A program made the translations under genes and the position numbers. A DNA stretch of 44,154 nucleotides from positions 1 through 44,154 of the forward strand of contig JAUXWQ010000007.1 of the NCBI GenBank assembly GCA_030680235.1. Reading direction: 5' to 3'. This DNA comes from Coxiellaceae bacterium (GTDB lineage Bacteria; Pseudomonadota; Gammaproteobacteria; Coxiellales; Coxiellaceae). The notes under the pieces are model-generated. The model saw only the letters and a list, made by a program, of their open reading frames with translations. It did no database searches and had not been told where the DNA came from. Positions 24,759-33,020 of the stretch are shown piece by piece (within the stretch, counting starts at the first letter, position 1; each line of letters begins with the position of its first letter).

Positions 24759-25818
24759 TGCATATCCTTATCGCTTCAATTTGCAGGATTTTCAATGCTT
24801 CTGCAAACGCAGGTCCTTTAATATTTTGCGCAACTAATCGTTTGGTATCAACCGATTTTGCAGCGGCCAAGGCATTTAATAAAACTTTCTCATGATCGAT
24901 AGTATGAACTTTGCGGCAGGCAACAATCCATTCTGAAAATCTTTCGGGGCGTCGAAAAGCATCGCAGCACTTTATTATTTCCCATAAATCGTCTGCATCA
25001 TTTCTGAGTAGGTGATATTTCTCATGGTATTTTTCGACTAACAAAGCCAGTTCTGTAAATTCTGTCGGCACACGAAAACGCGCACAAATCGTTTTAATTT
25101 CTTTTTCAGTTAATCCTTGTAATAGAAGAGAAAAACGAATGGGGCCATTTTCAACAGCATTTTCTAAGTAAGATAAACACCACGCAGGATTTTTAAATTC
25201 AGGAAATAAGACAAATAGCGCATCGCAATTTTTTAAGACTTCAAAAAAGCGAGTGGGTTTGTTGCCTAATAGTGCGCGAGATAATTCTTTCCAAACACGC
25301 TCAGAAACCAGCGCATCTACTTCGCCTGCTTGTACCATGCTGTTCATTAAGGCATTTGTGTCAGGATGCACTTGAAAATCAGGAAAGGTCGTTGCAAATC
25401 GTGCAATACGTAAAATACGCACGGGATCCTCTGAAAATGCTGGAGAAACATGTCGAAATAGTTTTTTCTGTAAATCAGCTTGTCCATGATAAGGGTCGAT
25501 GATTTTGCCATCCAGGGCTTTTGCCATGGCATTAATGGTTAGATCACGACGAATTAAATCTTCATCGAGCGTGACATCCGGTGTTGCGTAAAAGTGAAAG
25601 CCTTTGTACCCTTTGCCTGTTTTGCGTTCTGTGCGTGCAAGCGCATATTCTTCGTGTGTTTTAGGATGAAGAAACACCGGAAAATCTTTTCCGACGGGCT
25701 GAAAGCCTTTTTTTAGCATTTCTTCCGGGGTGCACCCAACAACCACCCAATCTTTTTCTTTGATGGGTTTGCCGAGTAGTTCATCTCGGACAGCGCCGCC
25801 TACTAAATAGATTTCCAA
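24682..25818 (-). CDS. cca: CCA-adding tRNA nucleotidyltransferase
   Basis: Cca builds or repairs the CCA end of tRNAs. I start at TTG 25818, preceded by GGAGAGG, giving [16 protein letters not shown] as in E. coli; the frame is open further upstream but without a site. The product is 378 residues, without the C-terminal HD domain of the E. coli enzyme (412). [28 protein letters not shown] and [12 protein letters not shown] are conserved. The usual metal-binding pair DxD is EKD here (Glu21, Asp23). The last residues overlap cyoE antisense, and the tail is polar and probably variable. Confidence 0.94.
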   Translation of the reverse strand: MEIYLVGGAVRDELLGKPIKEKDWVVVGCTPEEMLKKGFQPVGKDFPVFLHPKTHEEYALARTERKTGKGYKGFHFYATPDVTLDEDLIRRDLTINAMAKALDGKIIDPYHGQADLQKKLFRHVSPAFSEDPVRILRIARFATTFPDFQVHPDTNALMNSMVQAGEVDALVSERVWKELSRALLGNKPTRFFEVLKNCDALFVLFPEFKNPAWCLSYLENAVENGPIRFSLLLQGLTEKEIKTICARFRVPTEFTELALLVEKYHEKYHLLRNDADDLWEIIKCCDAFRRPERFSEWIVACRKVHTIDHEKVLLNALAAAKSVDTKRLVAQNIKGPAFAEALKILQIEAIRICIKQKYNDQQSTPQIMPSNKQSNTER

Positions 25819-25870
25819 AGTGATATCCTCTCCGCTTTCGTGTAAACGTATTTCAAACTTTGAGTATAGC

Positions 25871-26704
25871 ATGAGCCCTTTTTTTCAAAACCTTATCCCT
25901 CAGCATCTTTTGTCTCGTTTTGCAGGCATGTTGGCCAATGCACGTTTAGGTGCGCTCACAACATTCGGCATTAAAAAATTTATCGACCATTATCATGTGA
26001 ATATGAGCGAAGCAAAAATCAGCGATTACCGCGCATTTCAAACTTTCAATGATTTCTTTACGCGCGAATTAAAGGTGGGCGCGCGACTTTTTTCAAATGA
26101 TCCAAAAGCCATTGTGTGTCCGGCAGATGGTTGCGTGAGTGAGTGCGGCTATCTTCAAAAAAATCAGTTATTACAAGCAAAAGGTGCTTATTTTAATGTG
26201 AATGATTTGTGTGGATCGCAAGAGGTGGGCTCAATTTTTGAAGATGGTGCATTTTTAACTGCGTATTTATCGCCAAAAGATTACCATCGTTTTCACATGC
26301 CCATTGCTGGAAAATTGGTACAAATGATTTATGTTCCGGGGAAATTGTATTCTGTTAATAAATCTTCGGTTGATGCGGTCTCAGGGTTATTTGCCTTGAA
26401 TGAGCGTGTTATTTGCATCTTTGAAACGGAAATTGGAAAAGTTGCGTTGATTGCAGTAGGTGCGATGATTGTTGGTAGTATTGCGATGAATTGGTGTGGT
26501 GTTGTCGCGCCGGGAAAGCAAGACGTACAGAAATGGGATTATCGTGATTATCCAGTAAGTTTTACGCGCGGCCAAGAAGTGGGGCATTTTCGTTTGGGTT
26601 CCACGGTCATTATATTGACTGAAAAAGATGCCGTGACTTGGGATGCGGCCATGGTGTCTGAAAAAGCATTGTTGTTGGGTGAAGCTATTGGGAAAATCAC
26701 TTAG
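25871..26704 (+). CDS. psd: Phosphatidylserine decarboxylase proenzyme
   Basis: Psd makes phosphatidylethanolamine from phosphatidylserine at the inner membrane. The proenzyme cuts itself at LGST (residues 242-245 counted from ATG 25871), and the new N-terminal Ser becomes the pyruvoyl group. Also visible are CPADGCV with the catalytic Asp, and LSPKDYHRFHMP with the His. The 277-residue length fits the short bacterial form. The open frame extends upstream to 25820, but MSPFFQNLIPQHLLSRF is the natural N-terminus; this leaves 52 bases to the divergent cca. Confidence 0.95.
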   Translation: MSPFFQNLIPQHLLSRFAGMLANARLGALTTFGIKKFIDHYHVNMSEAKISDYRAFQTFNDFFTRELKVGARLFSNDPKAIVCPADGCVSECGYLQKNQLLQAKGAYFNVNDLCGSQEVGSIFEDGAFLTAYLSPKDYHRFHMPIAGKLVQMIYVPGKLYSVNKSSVDAVSGLFALNERVICIFETEIGKVALIAVGAMIVGSIAMNWCGVVAPGKQDVQKWDYRDYPVSFTRGQEVGHFRLGSTVIILTEKDAVTWDAAMVSEKALLLGEAIGKIT

Positions 26705-26738
26705 TCTACAGTTTGTTTTGAAAATGAGCGGAATGGAA

Positions 26739-26775
26739 ACCCCCTTTGAAAAAAGGGGGTCAGTGCGCAGCACTG
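26739..26775. terminator. GC-rich double hairpin between convergent genes
   Basis: CCCCCTTT (26740-26747) pairs with AAAGGGGG (26752-26759) over a 4-base loop, and directly after it CAGTGC pairs with GCACTG over 3 bases, followed by GGGGGGATTTT. It lies between psd and the minus-strand gene that ends at 26792, so it can serve both as a terminator. The sequence is unrelated to the TGCGAGC repeats and could be a small MITE-like repeat. Confidence 0.6.
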
Positions 26776-26791
26776 GGGGGATTTTATTATG

Positions 26792-28279
26792 CTACCGACT
26801 ATAAATATCATAAGACCCAATTCTTTTGACGATATGATATCGCCGCCACGCTTGTTTAAACGCTTCATTTTTTTCTAATGTGCCAATAAAATTTGGCAAT
26901 AATTTTTGACTTTCTGTCGAGATATCCACTAAAACAAAATCCGGTTTTTTATATTGAAAATCAGAGACAATTCTTTTTTGTTGCAAGGCTTGTTGGTTCA
27001 AAGTCCAGGGAGAAGGTGCGTTAATGTGTACCATCATCCATAGGCTTGGGCCTGCGGGCAAGTAATTGACCGTGGTATAAGGCAAAAATGAAAAGGTATT
27101 CACAAGCTCATAAGAAAACAAATAGAGCGACGTATTTTTTGGCTGGGCATTAAAAAATTTAATCAGTTGATTGGTATTGCTGTTCTTATCTTGAAATAAA
27201 CGATAGCAATAAAAATGATAGTAAAGTGAAAATACTACGCAGCTAAAAAAAACAGTAATTGAGATCCCGAGTAAAAAGGGTTGACGACACTTTTTATGTA
27301 GCGACATGTCAACAATCAGCATGAGTAATAGTAAGCTTGTCATCAGAAAGACAGGCATTGCATGGCTTTCCCATAATTTCTGATGCATTAAAAAAATAAT
27401 AAATGATGAAAAAGTACCTAGCCATACCGAAAAAAACCAGGGATTTTTAGCGCAAGAAAAATGAATAAAAAATACAATACTGGTTATATAAAAAAGTAAA
27501 GCGCAAGAGCAAAGGAGTAAATAAATAAGGGGCGAATTATATACGGCACAAAATATGACAAAAGCAGGAATGATTGTTGTGAAATAATCATGATAAAAAA
27601 TAACCATTATTGCCAAATAAAGCACAACACATCCAATAAATGACAGTAATTCAGGTGTTGCAATGCAAATTTTCTTTTGATAAAACGCACGCTGACCCTC
27701 TAGTACAGCTATGAGCAATCCATAAAATGGATTCATGGCAATACCAATTGCTGCAAATAGGCCAACAATGATTCGAACAATGGTATTTTTTGTATTGCCT
27801 TTTTTTATTTGTGCGCCAATGAGTGCAATATAAGGAAAAAGAAAAGTAGTGACTAGGCTGTCACGTTGTGCAAATTCATAACCAGGGCCAATTAATAAGA
27901 TAGCGAGCAGCCCATACAGCACAAGGCGTTTTTCGAGCAGTGTCTTTCCTTCATAAATGATGTTTAAAAAAAAGTAACAGAGTAAAAATGAAAAAAATAT
28001 TAGGACATTAATACTAAGATTGCATAAAAATAATAAGTTGATGTCGGTATAGTGATGTATGAATACGGCCGGTATAAAAAACCAGAAAACCATCGGAAGA
28101 TTGTCATCAAACAAATTATTAGTATAAGAAGCATGTCCTGCCAATAGTCGCTTTGCGCCGAGAAGATGCCAGCTGGCATCCCAATTAAAAAAGCTGTATT
28201 GCTGAATAAGAATTGCGATAAAAAAAAGTAAAAAAATAAAAAAATAGTCGCAGCGTTTCAGAGCAGAATTTTTTAGCAT
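26792..28279 (-). CDS. Multi-pass membrane protein, GT-C glycosyltransferase-like (paralogue 1)
   Basis: A 495-residue polytopic protein with about ten hydrophobic spans and a soluble C-terminal part of about 130 residues. It is clearly paralogous to the gene at 29846: shared phrases are FNWDxSWHLxGAKRLLxG, LFDDNLPMxFWFFxPA, QRDxxxTFLxxPYI, IAMNPF and QKLWxSH. An acidic residue in the first extracytoplasmic loop (NWDASWH), an FDD motif and a hydrophobic multi-pass body resemble GT-C lipid-linked-sugar glycosyltransferases. This is an inference from architecture; I know no named family. ATG 28279 is chosen over the GTG at 28291 for its spacing to AGAG. Confidence 0.72.
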   Translation of the reverse strand: MLKNSALKRCDYFFIFLLFFIAILIQQYSFFNWDASWHLLGAKRLLAGHASYTNNLFDDNLPMVFWFFIPAVFIHHYTDINLLFLCNLSINVLIFFSFLLCYFFLNIIYEGKTLLEKRLVLYGLLAILLIGPGYEFAQRDSLVTTFLFPYIALIGAQIKKGNTKNTIVRIIVGLFAAIGIAMNPFYGLLIAVLEGQRAFYQKKICIATPELLSFIGCVVLYLAIMVIFYHDYFTTIIPAFVIFCAVYNSPLIYLLLCSCALLFYITSIVFFIHFSCAKNPWFFSVWLGTFSSFIIFLMHQKLWESHAMPVFLMTSLLLLMLIVDMSLHKKCRQPFLLGISITVFFSCVVFSLYYHFYCYRLFQDKNSNTNQLIKFFNAQPKNTSLYLFSYELVNTFSFLPYTTVNYLPAGPSLWMMVHINAPSPWTLNQQALQQKRIVSDFQYKKPDFVLVDISTESQKLLPNFIGTLEKNEAFKQAWRRYHIVKRIGSYDIYSR

Positions 28280-28320
28280 TTTATGAGTCACTCTAAAAAT
28301 AGTGGAAGAAATTTCAACTT

Positions 28321-28349
28321 TACCATTTTAGCGTATCTAATGGTATGAT
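28321..28349. promoter_or_regulatory. Palindromic operator-like site overlapping a -10 element
   Basis: TACCATT (28321-28327) and AATGGTA (28339-28345) are perfect 7-base inverted repeats with 11 bases between, in the gap between the divergent membrane-protein and flavoprotein genes. The right half overlaps TATGAT (28344-28349), a possible -10 for the flavoprotein gene at 28375. A repressor site is possible. Confidence 0.35.
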
Positions 28350-28374
28350 GGTTTTTTAACAATAGATTGCGCAT

Positions 28375-29868
28375 ATGGCTGAAAAACATTACAAGATTGT
28401 TGTGATTGGCGCCGGTCCCGCTGGGTTAACTGCGGGTTATTTATTGGCTCAGCAGAATGCATCAACACTCATCATTGAGCAAGATGCAATTGTGGGGGGA
28501 ATTTCACGAACACCACAATACAAAGCATTTTATTTTGATATCGGGGGCCATCGTTTTTTTAGCAAATCAGAAGCTGTTGAAAAGCTGTGGGACGAAATGC
28601 TCCCGAATGAATTGCTTACAAGACCTCGCGAATCTCGAATTTTTTATAATAAAAAATTTTATCACTATCCTTTAAAGCCATGGAATGCATTGAATCAATT
28701 GGGGTTGTTTGAATCTATTGCCTGCGTGATCTCATATGGCATTGCAAAAATTAAACCGAGAAAGGGCAATACATTTGCCGACTGGACAATGAATCATTTT
28801 GGAAAACGGTTATATTTACATTTTTTTAAAACCTATACGGAAAAAGTATGGGGTATTCCTTGCGAGGAAATTTCTGCGGATTGGGCTGCGCAAAGAATTC
28901 AAGGTCTTTCATTGAGTTCTGCTATTAAAAATGCATTTATTCCTGAATTTATTAAAAGCAGAAAAAAAGCAAAAATAAAAACATTAACCAATACCTTTCG
29001 TTATCCGCCGCGTGGTCCCGGGATGCTTTGGGAATCTTGTGCAAAAAAATATGAAGCGGCGGGTGGTGAGCTTATTAAAAATGCGCGTGTTGTGCGTTGT
29101 GATTATAGTACAGCATCAGCGCAATGGAAAATAAGCTATCAAAAAAATAATGGAGAAATGGAAAGTGTTTTTTGCGAACACCTTATTTCTTCTGCGCCGA
29201 TAAAAAATATGGTCAGTGATTTTTTATATCCCAAACCAAGTGATCGTTGTTTGGCTGCAGCATCACAATTACGGTATCGTGATTTTTTAATTGTTGTACT
29301 TATTGTGAGAGATACTAATAATTTAACGGATAATTGGATTTATATTCACGATAAAGAGGTTGATGTTGGGCGTATTCAAAACTTTAAATCATGGTCACCA
29401 GAGATGGTTCCAGATCCTACGTTGTCAAGCTATGGGATGGAATATTTCTGCAATGAAAATAGCGTGTTATGGAATATGAGTGATGATGCGTTAATTGCAA
29501 AAGCAAAAAATGAAATCACGCATATTGGGCTCGTGAAAGCGGCTGATATTTTTGATGGTTGTGTCGTGCGACAAACAAAAGCCTACCCTGTTTATGACCA
29601 AACTTACCAAGATCATTTGAAAGTGATTCAAGCGGCAATGACAGACTATCCTGGCTTACATTTGGTTGGGCGAAATGGATTGCATAAATATAACAATCAA
29701 GATCATTCTATGTTAACGGCAATGTTAACGGTTGAGAATATTTTAGCTAAAAAAAATCTGTATAATGTTTGGAAAGTTAATCAAGATGACGATTATCATG
29801 AGGTAAAATTGCAGACAAATTTTGATATCAAGGAAGGATTACGTGATGCACCAGTTCAGCCGTCCTGA
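28375..29868 (+). CDS. FAD-dependent oxidoreductase, UDP-galactopyranose mutase/amine oxidase-like
   Basis: A 497-residue flavoprotein. The FAD-binding GAGPAGLTAGYLLAQQ (12-27) is followed by an acidic residue in LIIEQD and by the family phrase FDIGGHRFFSK with His59, placed like the active-site His of UDP-galactopyranose mutases. The C-terminal flavin contact is GRNGLHKYNNQDHSM. Such proteins are often labelled protoporphyrinogen oxidase or amine oxidase, and occur in polysaccharide gene clusters. Flanking paralogous membrane proteins support a role in glycan or lipid-sugar modification. Its last 23 bases overlap the start of the next gene. Confidence 0.8.
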   Translation: MAEKHYKIVVIGAGPAGLTAGYLLAQQNASTLIIEQDAIVGGISRTPQYKAFYFDIGGHRFFSKSEAVEKLWDEMLPNELLTRPRESRIFYNKKFYHYPLKPWNALNQLGLFESIACVISYGIAKIKPRKGNTFADWTMNHFGKRLYLHFFKTYTEKVWGIPCEEISADWAAQRIQGLSLSSAIKNAFIPEFIKSRKKAKIKTLTNTFRYPPRGPGMLWESCAKKYEAAGGELIKNARVVRCDYSTASAQWKISYQKNNGEMESVFCEHLISSAPIKNMVSDFLYPKPSDRCLAAASQLRYRDFLIVVLIVRDTNNLTDNWIYIHDKEVDVGRIQNFKSWSPEMVPDPTLSSYGMEYFCNENSVLWNMSDDALIAKAKNEITHIGLVKAADIFDGCVVRQTKAYPVYDQTYQDHLKVIQAAMTDYPGLHLVGRNGLHKYNNQDHSMLTAMLTVENILAKKNLYNVWKVNQDDDYHEVKLQTNFDIKEGLRDAPVQPS

Positions 29869-31414
29869 CTTTGCACTGCGTTGGTATGATTATTGTTTCA
29901 TGGGGTTGCTTTTTTTCTGTAGTACTTTCTTGCAGCAGCATCAATATTTTAATTGGGATGGTAGTTGGCATTTAGAAGGGGCAAAGCGATTACTGCAGGG
30001 CGCCACTTATTCTAATGGACTTTTTGATGACAATTTGCCGATGACATTTTGGTTTTTTGTTCCGGCTGCGCTGCTTCATCAGGTCTTTGGCATTAATAAA
30101 ATACTCTTAGCAAATTGTTCTATTGAAATTGCTTTATGGGCAAGTTTTTTTTGCGCGCGTTTTTTTTTGAAGCGCATTTACTGCTATGCAAAAACAGGGG
30201 AGTTTTATTTAATTCAATATGCGCTTTTATTTTTTTTGTTGATCTATGGCCCCACTCTTTTTGGACAGCGTGATTTTATTGCTACATTTTTGTTGTTGCC
30301 TTATATAACACTCATGGGTGCGAGAGCAGAAGAGCGTATTGTCAAATTTCAAAATTATTTTTTACGGCTCCTGGTAGGGTTTTTTGCAGCAATGGCTATT
30401 GCTATGAATCCCTTTTTTCTTTGTATTATTTTAGTGCTTGAAATACAAATTTTTTTAGCAAAGCGACACAAGATTTTGTCGCCTGAACTTTTATTTTTAA
30501 GTATTTTTTGTGTCCTGTATTTTTTAATTATGGGTATTTTTTATAAAGAGTATTATACAGTAGTAATTCCATCTTTTTATGTTTTTTCACCAGGGTATAA
30601 TGCAGGTTTTTTTGAGTTGTTCTTTAGCTATTGTAGCTTAATGATATTTTTTGGTATTGCACTCTCCTTTTTTTGGAGAAAGCATTGCCCGCGTCGAGCT
30701 TGGTTTCAAGTGTTATTAACTGCCACATGCATTTCATACTTCCTGTATTTTTTGCATAGGAAATTATGGGTTTCTCATGAAATTTTTTCGCTTTGCATGG
30801 TTTTTTTGATGACGGTTATTATTTTTTGTGATGTTATTCAGTCTAAAAGAGCGTGGACTAAATTTTTTTGGATTACCTTCCTTTCTTTTATTTTTTTAAT
30901 ATTTAGTGTAATTAGTATTATTCGTATTGAAGTGAGCAATTATCATTTTTTTCAAAATAAAAAATCGTCGACACGGCAGCTGATTTCCATTTTTAATGAA
31001 GTGCCTGCTGGCAGCAAGCTTTACTTTTTTTCTTCTGAAGGCTATTCAATTGGCATTATCATGGGATATACAAAAATTGAAAATAGTACGCCATGGCCAA
31101 ATGATTGGATGTTGCCAGCGATGCAAAAAAACAATAGTGCATTGCGATCATTGAAAGGGTGGAAATTGGCATGGGCAAATCGTTACCAGCAAATGTTTAT
31201 CACTCAATCCATTTCAGATTTAAAAAATAAAAAACCAAATTATGTTTTTATAGAAATGAGTAGCGGCGCTTTGCATGTAGATTTTTTGAATATATTGTCT
31301 GAGTCGCCTGAGTTTGCTGATGTGTGGAAAAATTATTATCTTGAAAAAATAATTCCTGATGTGGATCATGGAGGTTGTACGGCTACGTATTTTATTTACA
31401 AGAGAAGAGAGTAG
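29846..31414 (+). CDS. Multi-pass membrane protein, GT-C glycosyltransferase-like (paralogue 2)
   Basis: A 522-residue polytopic protein, paralogue of the one at 26792-28279. It keeps FNWDGSWHLEGAKRLLQG, LFDDNLPMTFWFFVPA, GQRDFIATFLLLPYI, FAAMAIAMNPF and HRKLWVSHE, then a soluble tail beginning FFQNKKSSTRQLISIFN. About ten membrane spans are expected. ATG 29846 is preceded by AGGAAGGA at seven bases; an upstream TTG (29822) in the same frame has no such site. It overlaps the flavoprotein gene by 23 bases, so the two are coupled. The tail differs from paralogue 1 near its end, which may reflect a different acceptor. Confidence 0.72.
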   Translation: MHQFSRPDFALRWYDYCFMGLLFFCSTFLQQHQYFNWDGSWHLEGAKRLLQGATYSNGLFDDNLPMTFWFFVPAALLHQVFGINKILLANCSIEIALWASFFCARFFLKRIYCYAKTGEFYLIQYALLFFLLIYGPTLFGQRDFIATFLLLPYITLMGARAEERIVKFQNYFLRLLVGFFAAMAIAMNPFFLCIILVLEIQIFLAKRHKILSPELLFLSIFCVLYFLIMGIFYKEYYTVVIPSFYVFSPGYNAGFFELFFSYCSLMIFFGIALSFFWRKHCPRRAWFQVLLTATCISYFLYFLHRKLWVSHEIFSLCMVFLMTVIIFCDVIQSKRAWTKFFWITFLSFIFLIFSVISIIRIEVSNYHFFQNKKSSTRQLISIFNEVPAGSKLYFFSSEGYSIGIIMGYTKIENSTPWPNDWMLPAMQKNNSALRSLKGWKLAWANRYQQMFITQSISDLKNKKPNYVFIEMSSGALHVDFLNILSESPEFADVWKNYYLEKIIPDVDHGGCTATYFIYKRRE

Positions 31415-31427
31415 TAAATCGTTTAAA

Positions 31428-32339
31428 TCACGCTATTGAAAAAGGAAAACAAATAACATCTTGTATCGCTTTCGTTTTTATTATTTGCATTAATAGCCGA
31501 TCTAATCCGATGGCAACTCCTGAGCAGTCAGGTAATCCTTTTTCTAAGGCATCAATCAAATAATAATCAATATTGGGAATAAACTGCCCACGTGTTTTTC
31601 GATCGCATTGATTTTTTTCAAAGCGTGTTTTCTGTTCTGCTGGGTCTGTTAACTCATGAAAGCCATTTGCAATTTCAGAGCCATTTATATATAGCTCAAA
31701 GCGTTCTGCAACCCCATTATTAATTTTTGAAAGTGCTGCTTGTGAGGGCGGAAAATCGTATAAAAATAAAGGTTTTTCAATGCCTAATTTTGGCTCAATT
31801 AAATGAGATAGTAAAATTTGTAACGCAGTGTCATGATCAAGTGTTGTTAAATTCATTTGAATATTGTTGGCAGAAATTACTTGTTTTAATTGGGTCAGAT
31901 CACTGTTGTGAGGGTCAATATTCAAATACGTTAAAAATAATTGTTGATAGCTGACTTTTTCAGCCGGTTTTGTTTCTAGGCAGTATTGTAACAATTCATC
32001 TAGCTCATGCATTAAATCATGATGCGTAAAGCCAATGCGATACCATTCAAGCATGCTAAATTCAGGGTTGTGTTGATGGCCTGCTTCACCTATGCGAAAA
32101 GATTTTGTTATTTGATAAATGCAACCGCTACCAGTAGCAAGTAGGCGTTTCATTGCATACTCAGGTGACGTTTGCAGAAAATAATCTTTACTGAGTGTAA
32201 CGGGGACTTTAAAGCTTTCAATGTGCGGGTCCGTTACGGTGTGTTGGCACAGTAACGGTGTCTCGACTTCAAGTACGCCTTTTTTAAAGAAAAAATCGCG
32301 TATTTTTTTATATAAATCAGCGCGTGCTTGATGGTTCAT
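31428..32339 (-). CDS. epmA: Elongation factor P beta-lysine ligase EpmA
   Basis: EpmA (GenX, PoxA) is a class II lysyl-tRNA-synthetase-like enzyme that attaches (R)-beta-lysine to EF-P rather than to tRNA. The start MNHQARADLYKKIRDFF at 32339 gives 303 residues; the longer open frame runs back into efp. Motifs are VETPLLCQHTVTDPHIESF, motif 2 FRIGEAGHQHNPEFSMLEWY, EIANGFHEL and motif 3 GVAIGLDRLLM. No anticodon-binding domain is present, as expected. It follows efp by 13 bases, its substrate gene. EpmB, which supplies beta-lysine, is not in the window. Confidence 0.95.
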   Translation of the reverse strand: MNHQARADLYKKIRDFFFKKGVLEVETPLLCQHTVTDPHIESFKVPVTLSKDYFLQTSPEYAMKRLLATGSGCIYQITKSFRIGEAGHQHNPEFSMLEWYRIGFTHHDLMHELDELLQYCLETKPAEKVSYQQLFLTYLNIDPHNSDLTQLKQVISANNIQMNLTTLDHDTALQILLSHLIEPKLGIEKPLFLYDFPPSQAALSKINNGVAERFELYINGSEIANGFHELTDPAEQKTRFEKNQCDRKTRGQFIPNIDYYLIDALEKGLPDCSGVAIGLDRLLMQIIKTKAIQDVICFPFSIA

Positions 32340-32352
32340 AATTAGCTTACTG

Positions 32353-32922
32353 TCATGCTTTTGCACGTGACAAATATTCACACTTGCGTGTATCAACCTT
32401 AATAATTTCACCTTCCTCAAGGAAAAGTGGAACCCGTACAACAGCGCCTGTTTCTAGTGTTGCAGGCTTTGTGCCACCGGTTGCTGTGTCGCCACGAACA
32501 CCAGGATCTGTTTGAACAATTTTTAAGGTCACTGTGTTTGGTGCTTCAATAGTGAGAGGGACGCCATTCCATAATGTCATGATGTAGGTGTCTTGTTCTT
32601 TAAGCCATTGTTTTACATCCGCAACAGCGCTAGCAGATGCGGCAATCTGTTCGAATGACTCTGGATTCATAAAATGCCAAAACTCACCGTCAGCATAGAG
32701 AAATTGCATGTCGCGATCGACAACGTCTGCGCCGTCTAGTACATCACCCGACTTAAAAGTACGCTCCAAAACACGGCCTGTCTTTAAATTGCGTAATCTA
32801 ACGCGATTAAAAGCTTGGCCTTTGCCAGGTTTAACGTACTCATTTTCTAAAATACTGTATGGATCACCATCCATCATCACCTTTAAACCGCCTTTGAATT
32901 CATTGGTGGAAAACTTGCTCAT
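32353..32922 (-). CDS. efp: Translation elongation factor P
   Basis: EF-P rescues ribosomes stalled on consecutive prolines. The 189-residue protein has the three beta-barrel domains; the modification site is Lys34 in the loop KPGKGQAF, the target of EpmA encoded just downstream. The C-terminal domain phrase [20 protein letters not shown] is standard. The ATG follows AAGGGG at six bases. It is divergent from priA, about 100 bases apart. Confidence 0.98.
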   Translation of the reverse strand: MSKFSTNEFKGGLKVMMDGDPYSILENEYVKPGKGQAFNRVRLRNLKTGRVLERTFKSGDVLDGADVVDRDMQFLYADGEFWHFMNPESFEQIAASASAVADVKQWLKEQDTYIMTLWNGVPLTIEAPNTVTLKIVQTDPGVRGDTATGGTKPATLETGAVVRVPLFLEEGEIIKVDTRKCEYLSRAKA

Positions 32923-33020
32923 GATATCCCCTTGGGTATTGATTTCGGGGGATACATTATCACACCTTAAGCCGTACTTTCTATGCTAGTATTCTAGATT
33001 CAACCTTGAAAAGCAGCGTC

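Noticed and set aside
24682-25818. Poly(A) polymerase instead of Cca
   Set aside because: The N-terminus [14 protein letters not shown] and [24 protein letters not shown]-type region follow Cca closely; PcnB has a different beginning and a longer basic tail.
31428-32339. Lysyl-tRNA synthetase
   Set aside because: No anticodon-binding domain, length of 303 residues, and position next to efp identify EpmA.
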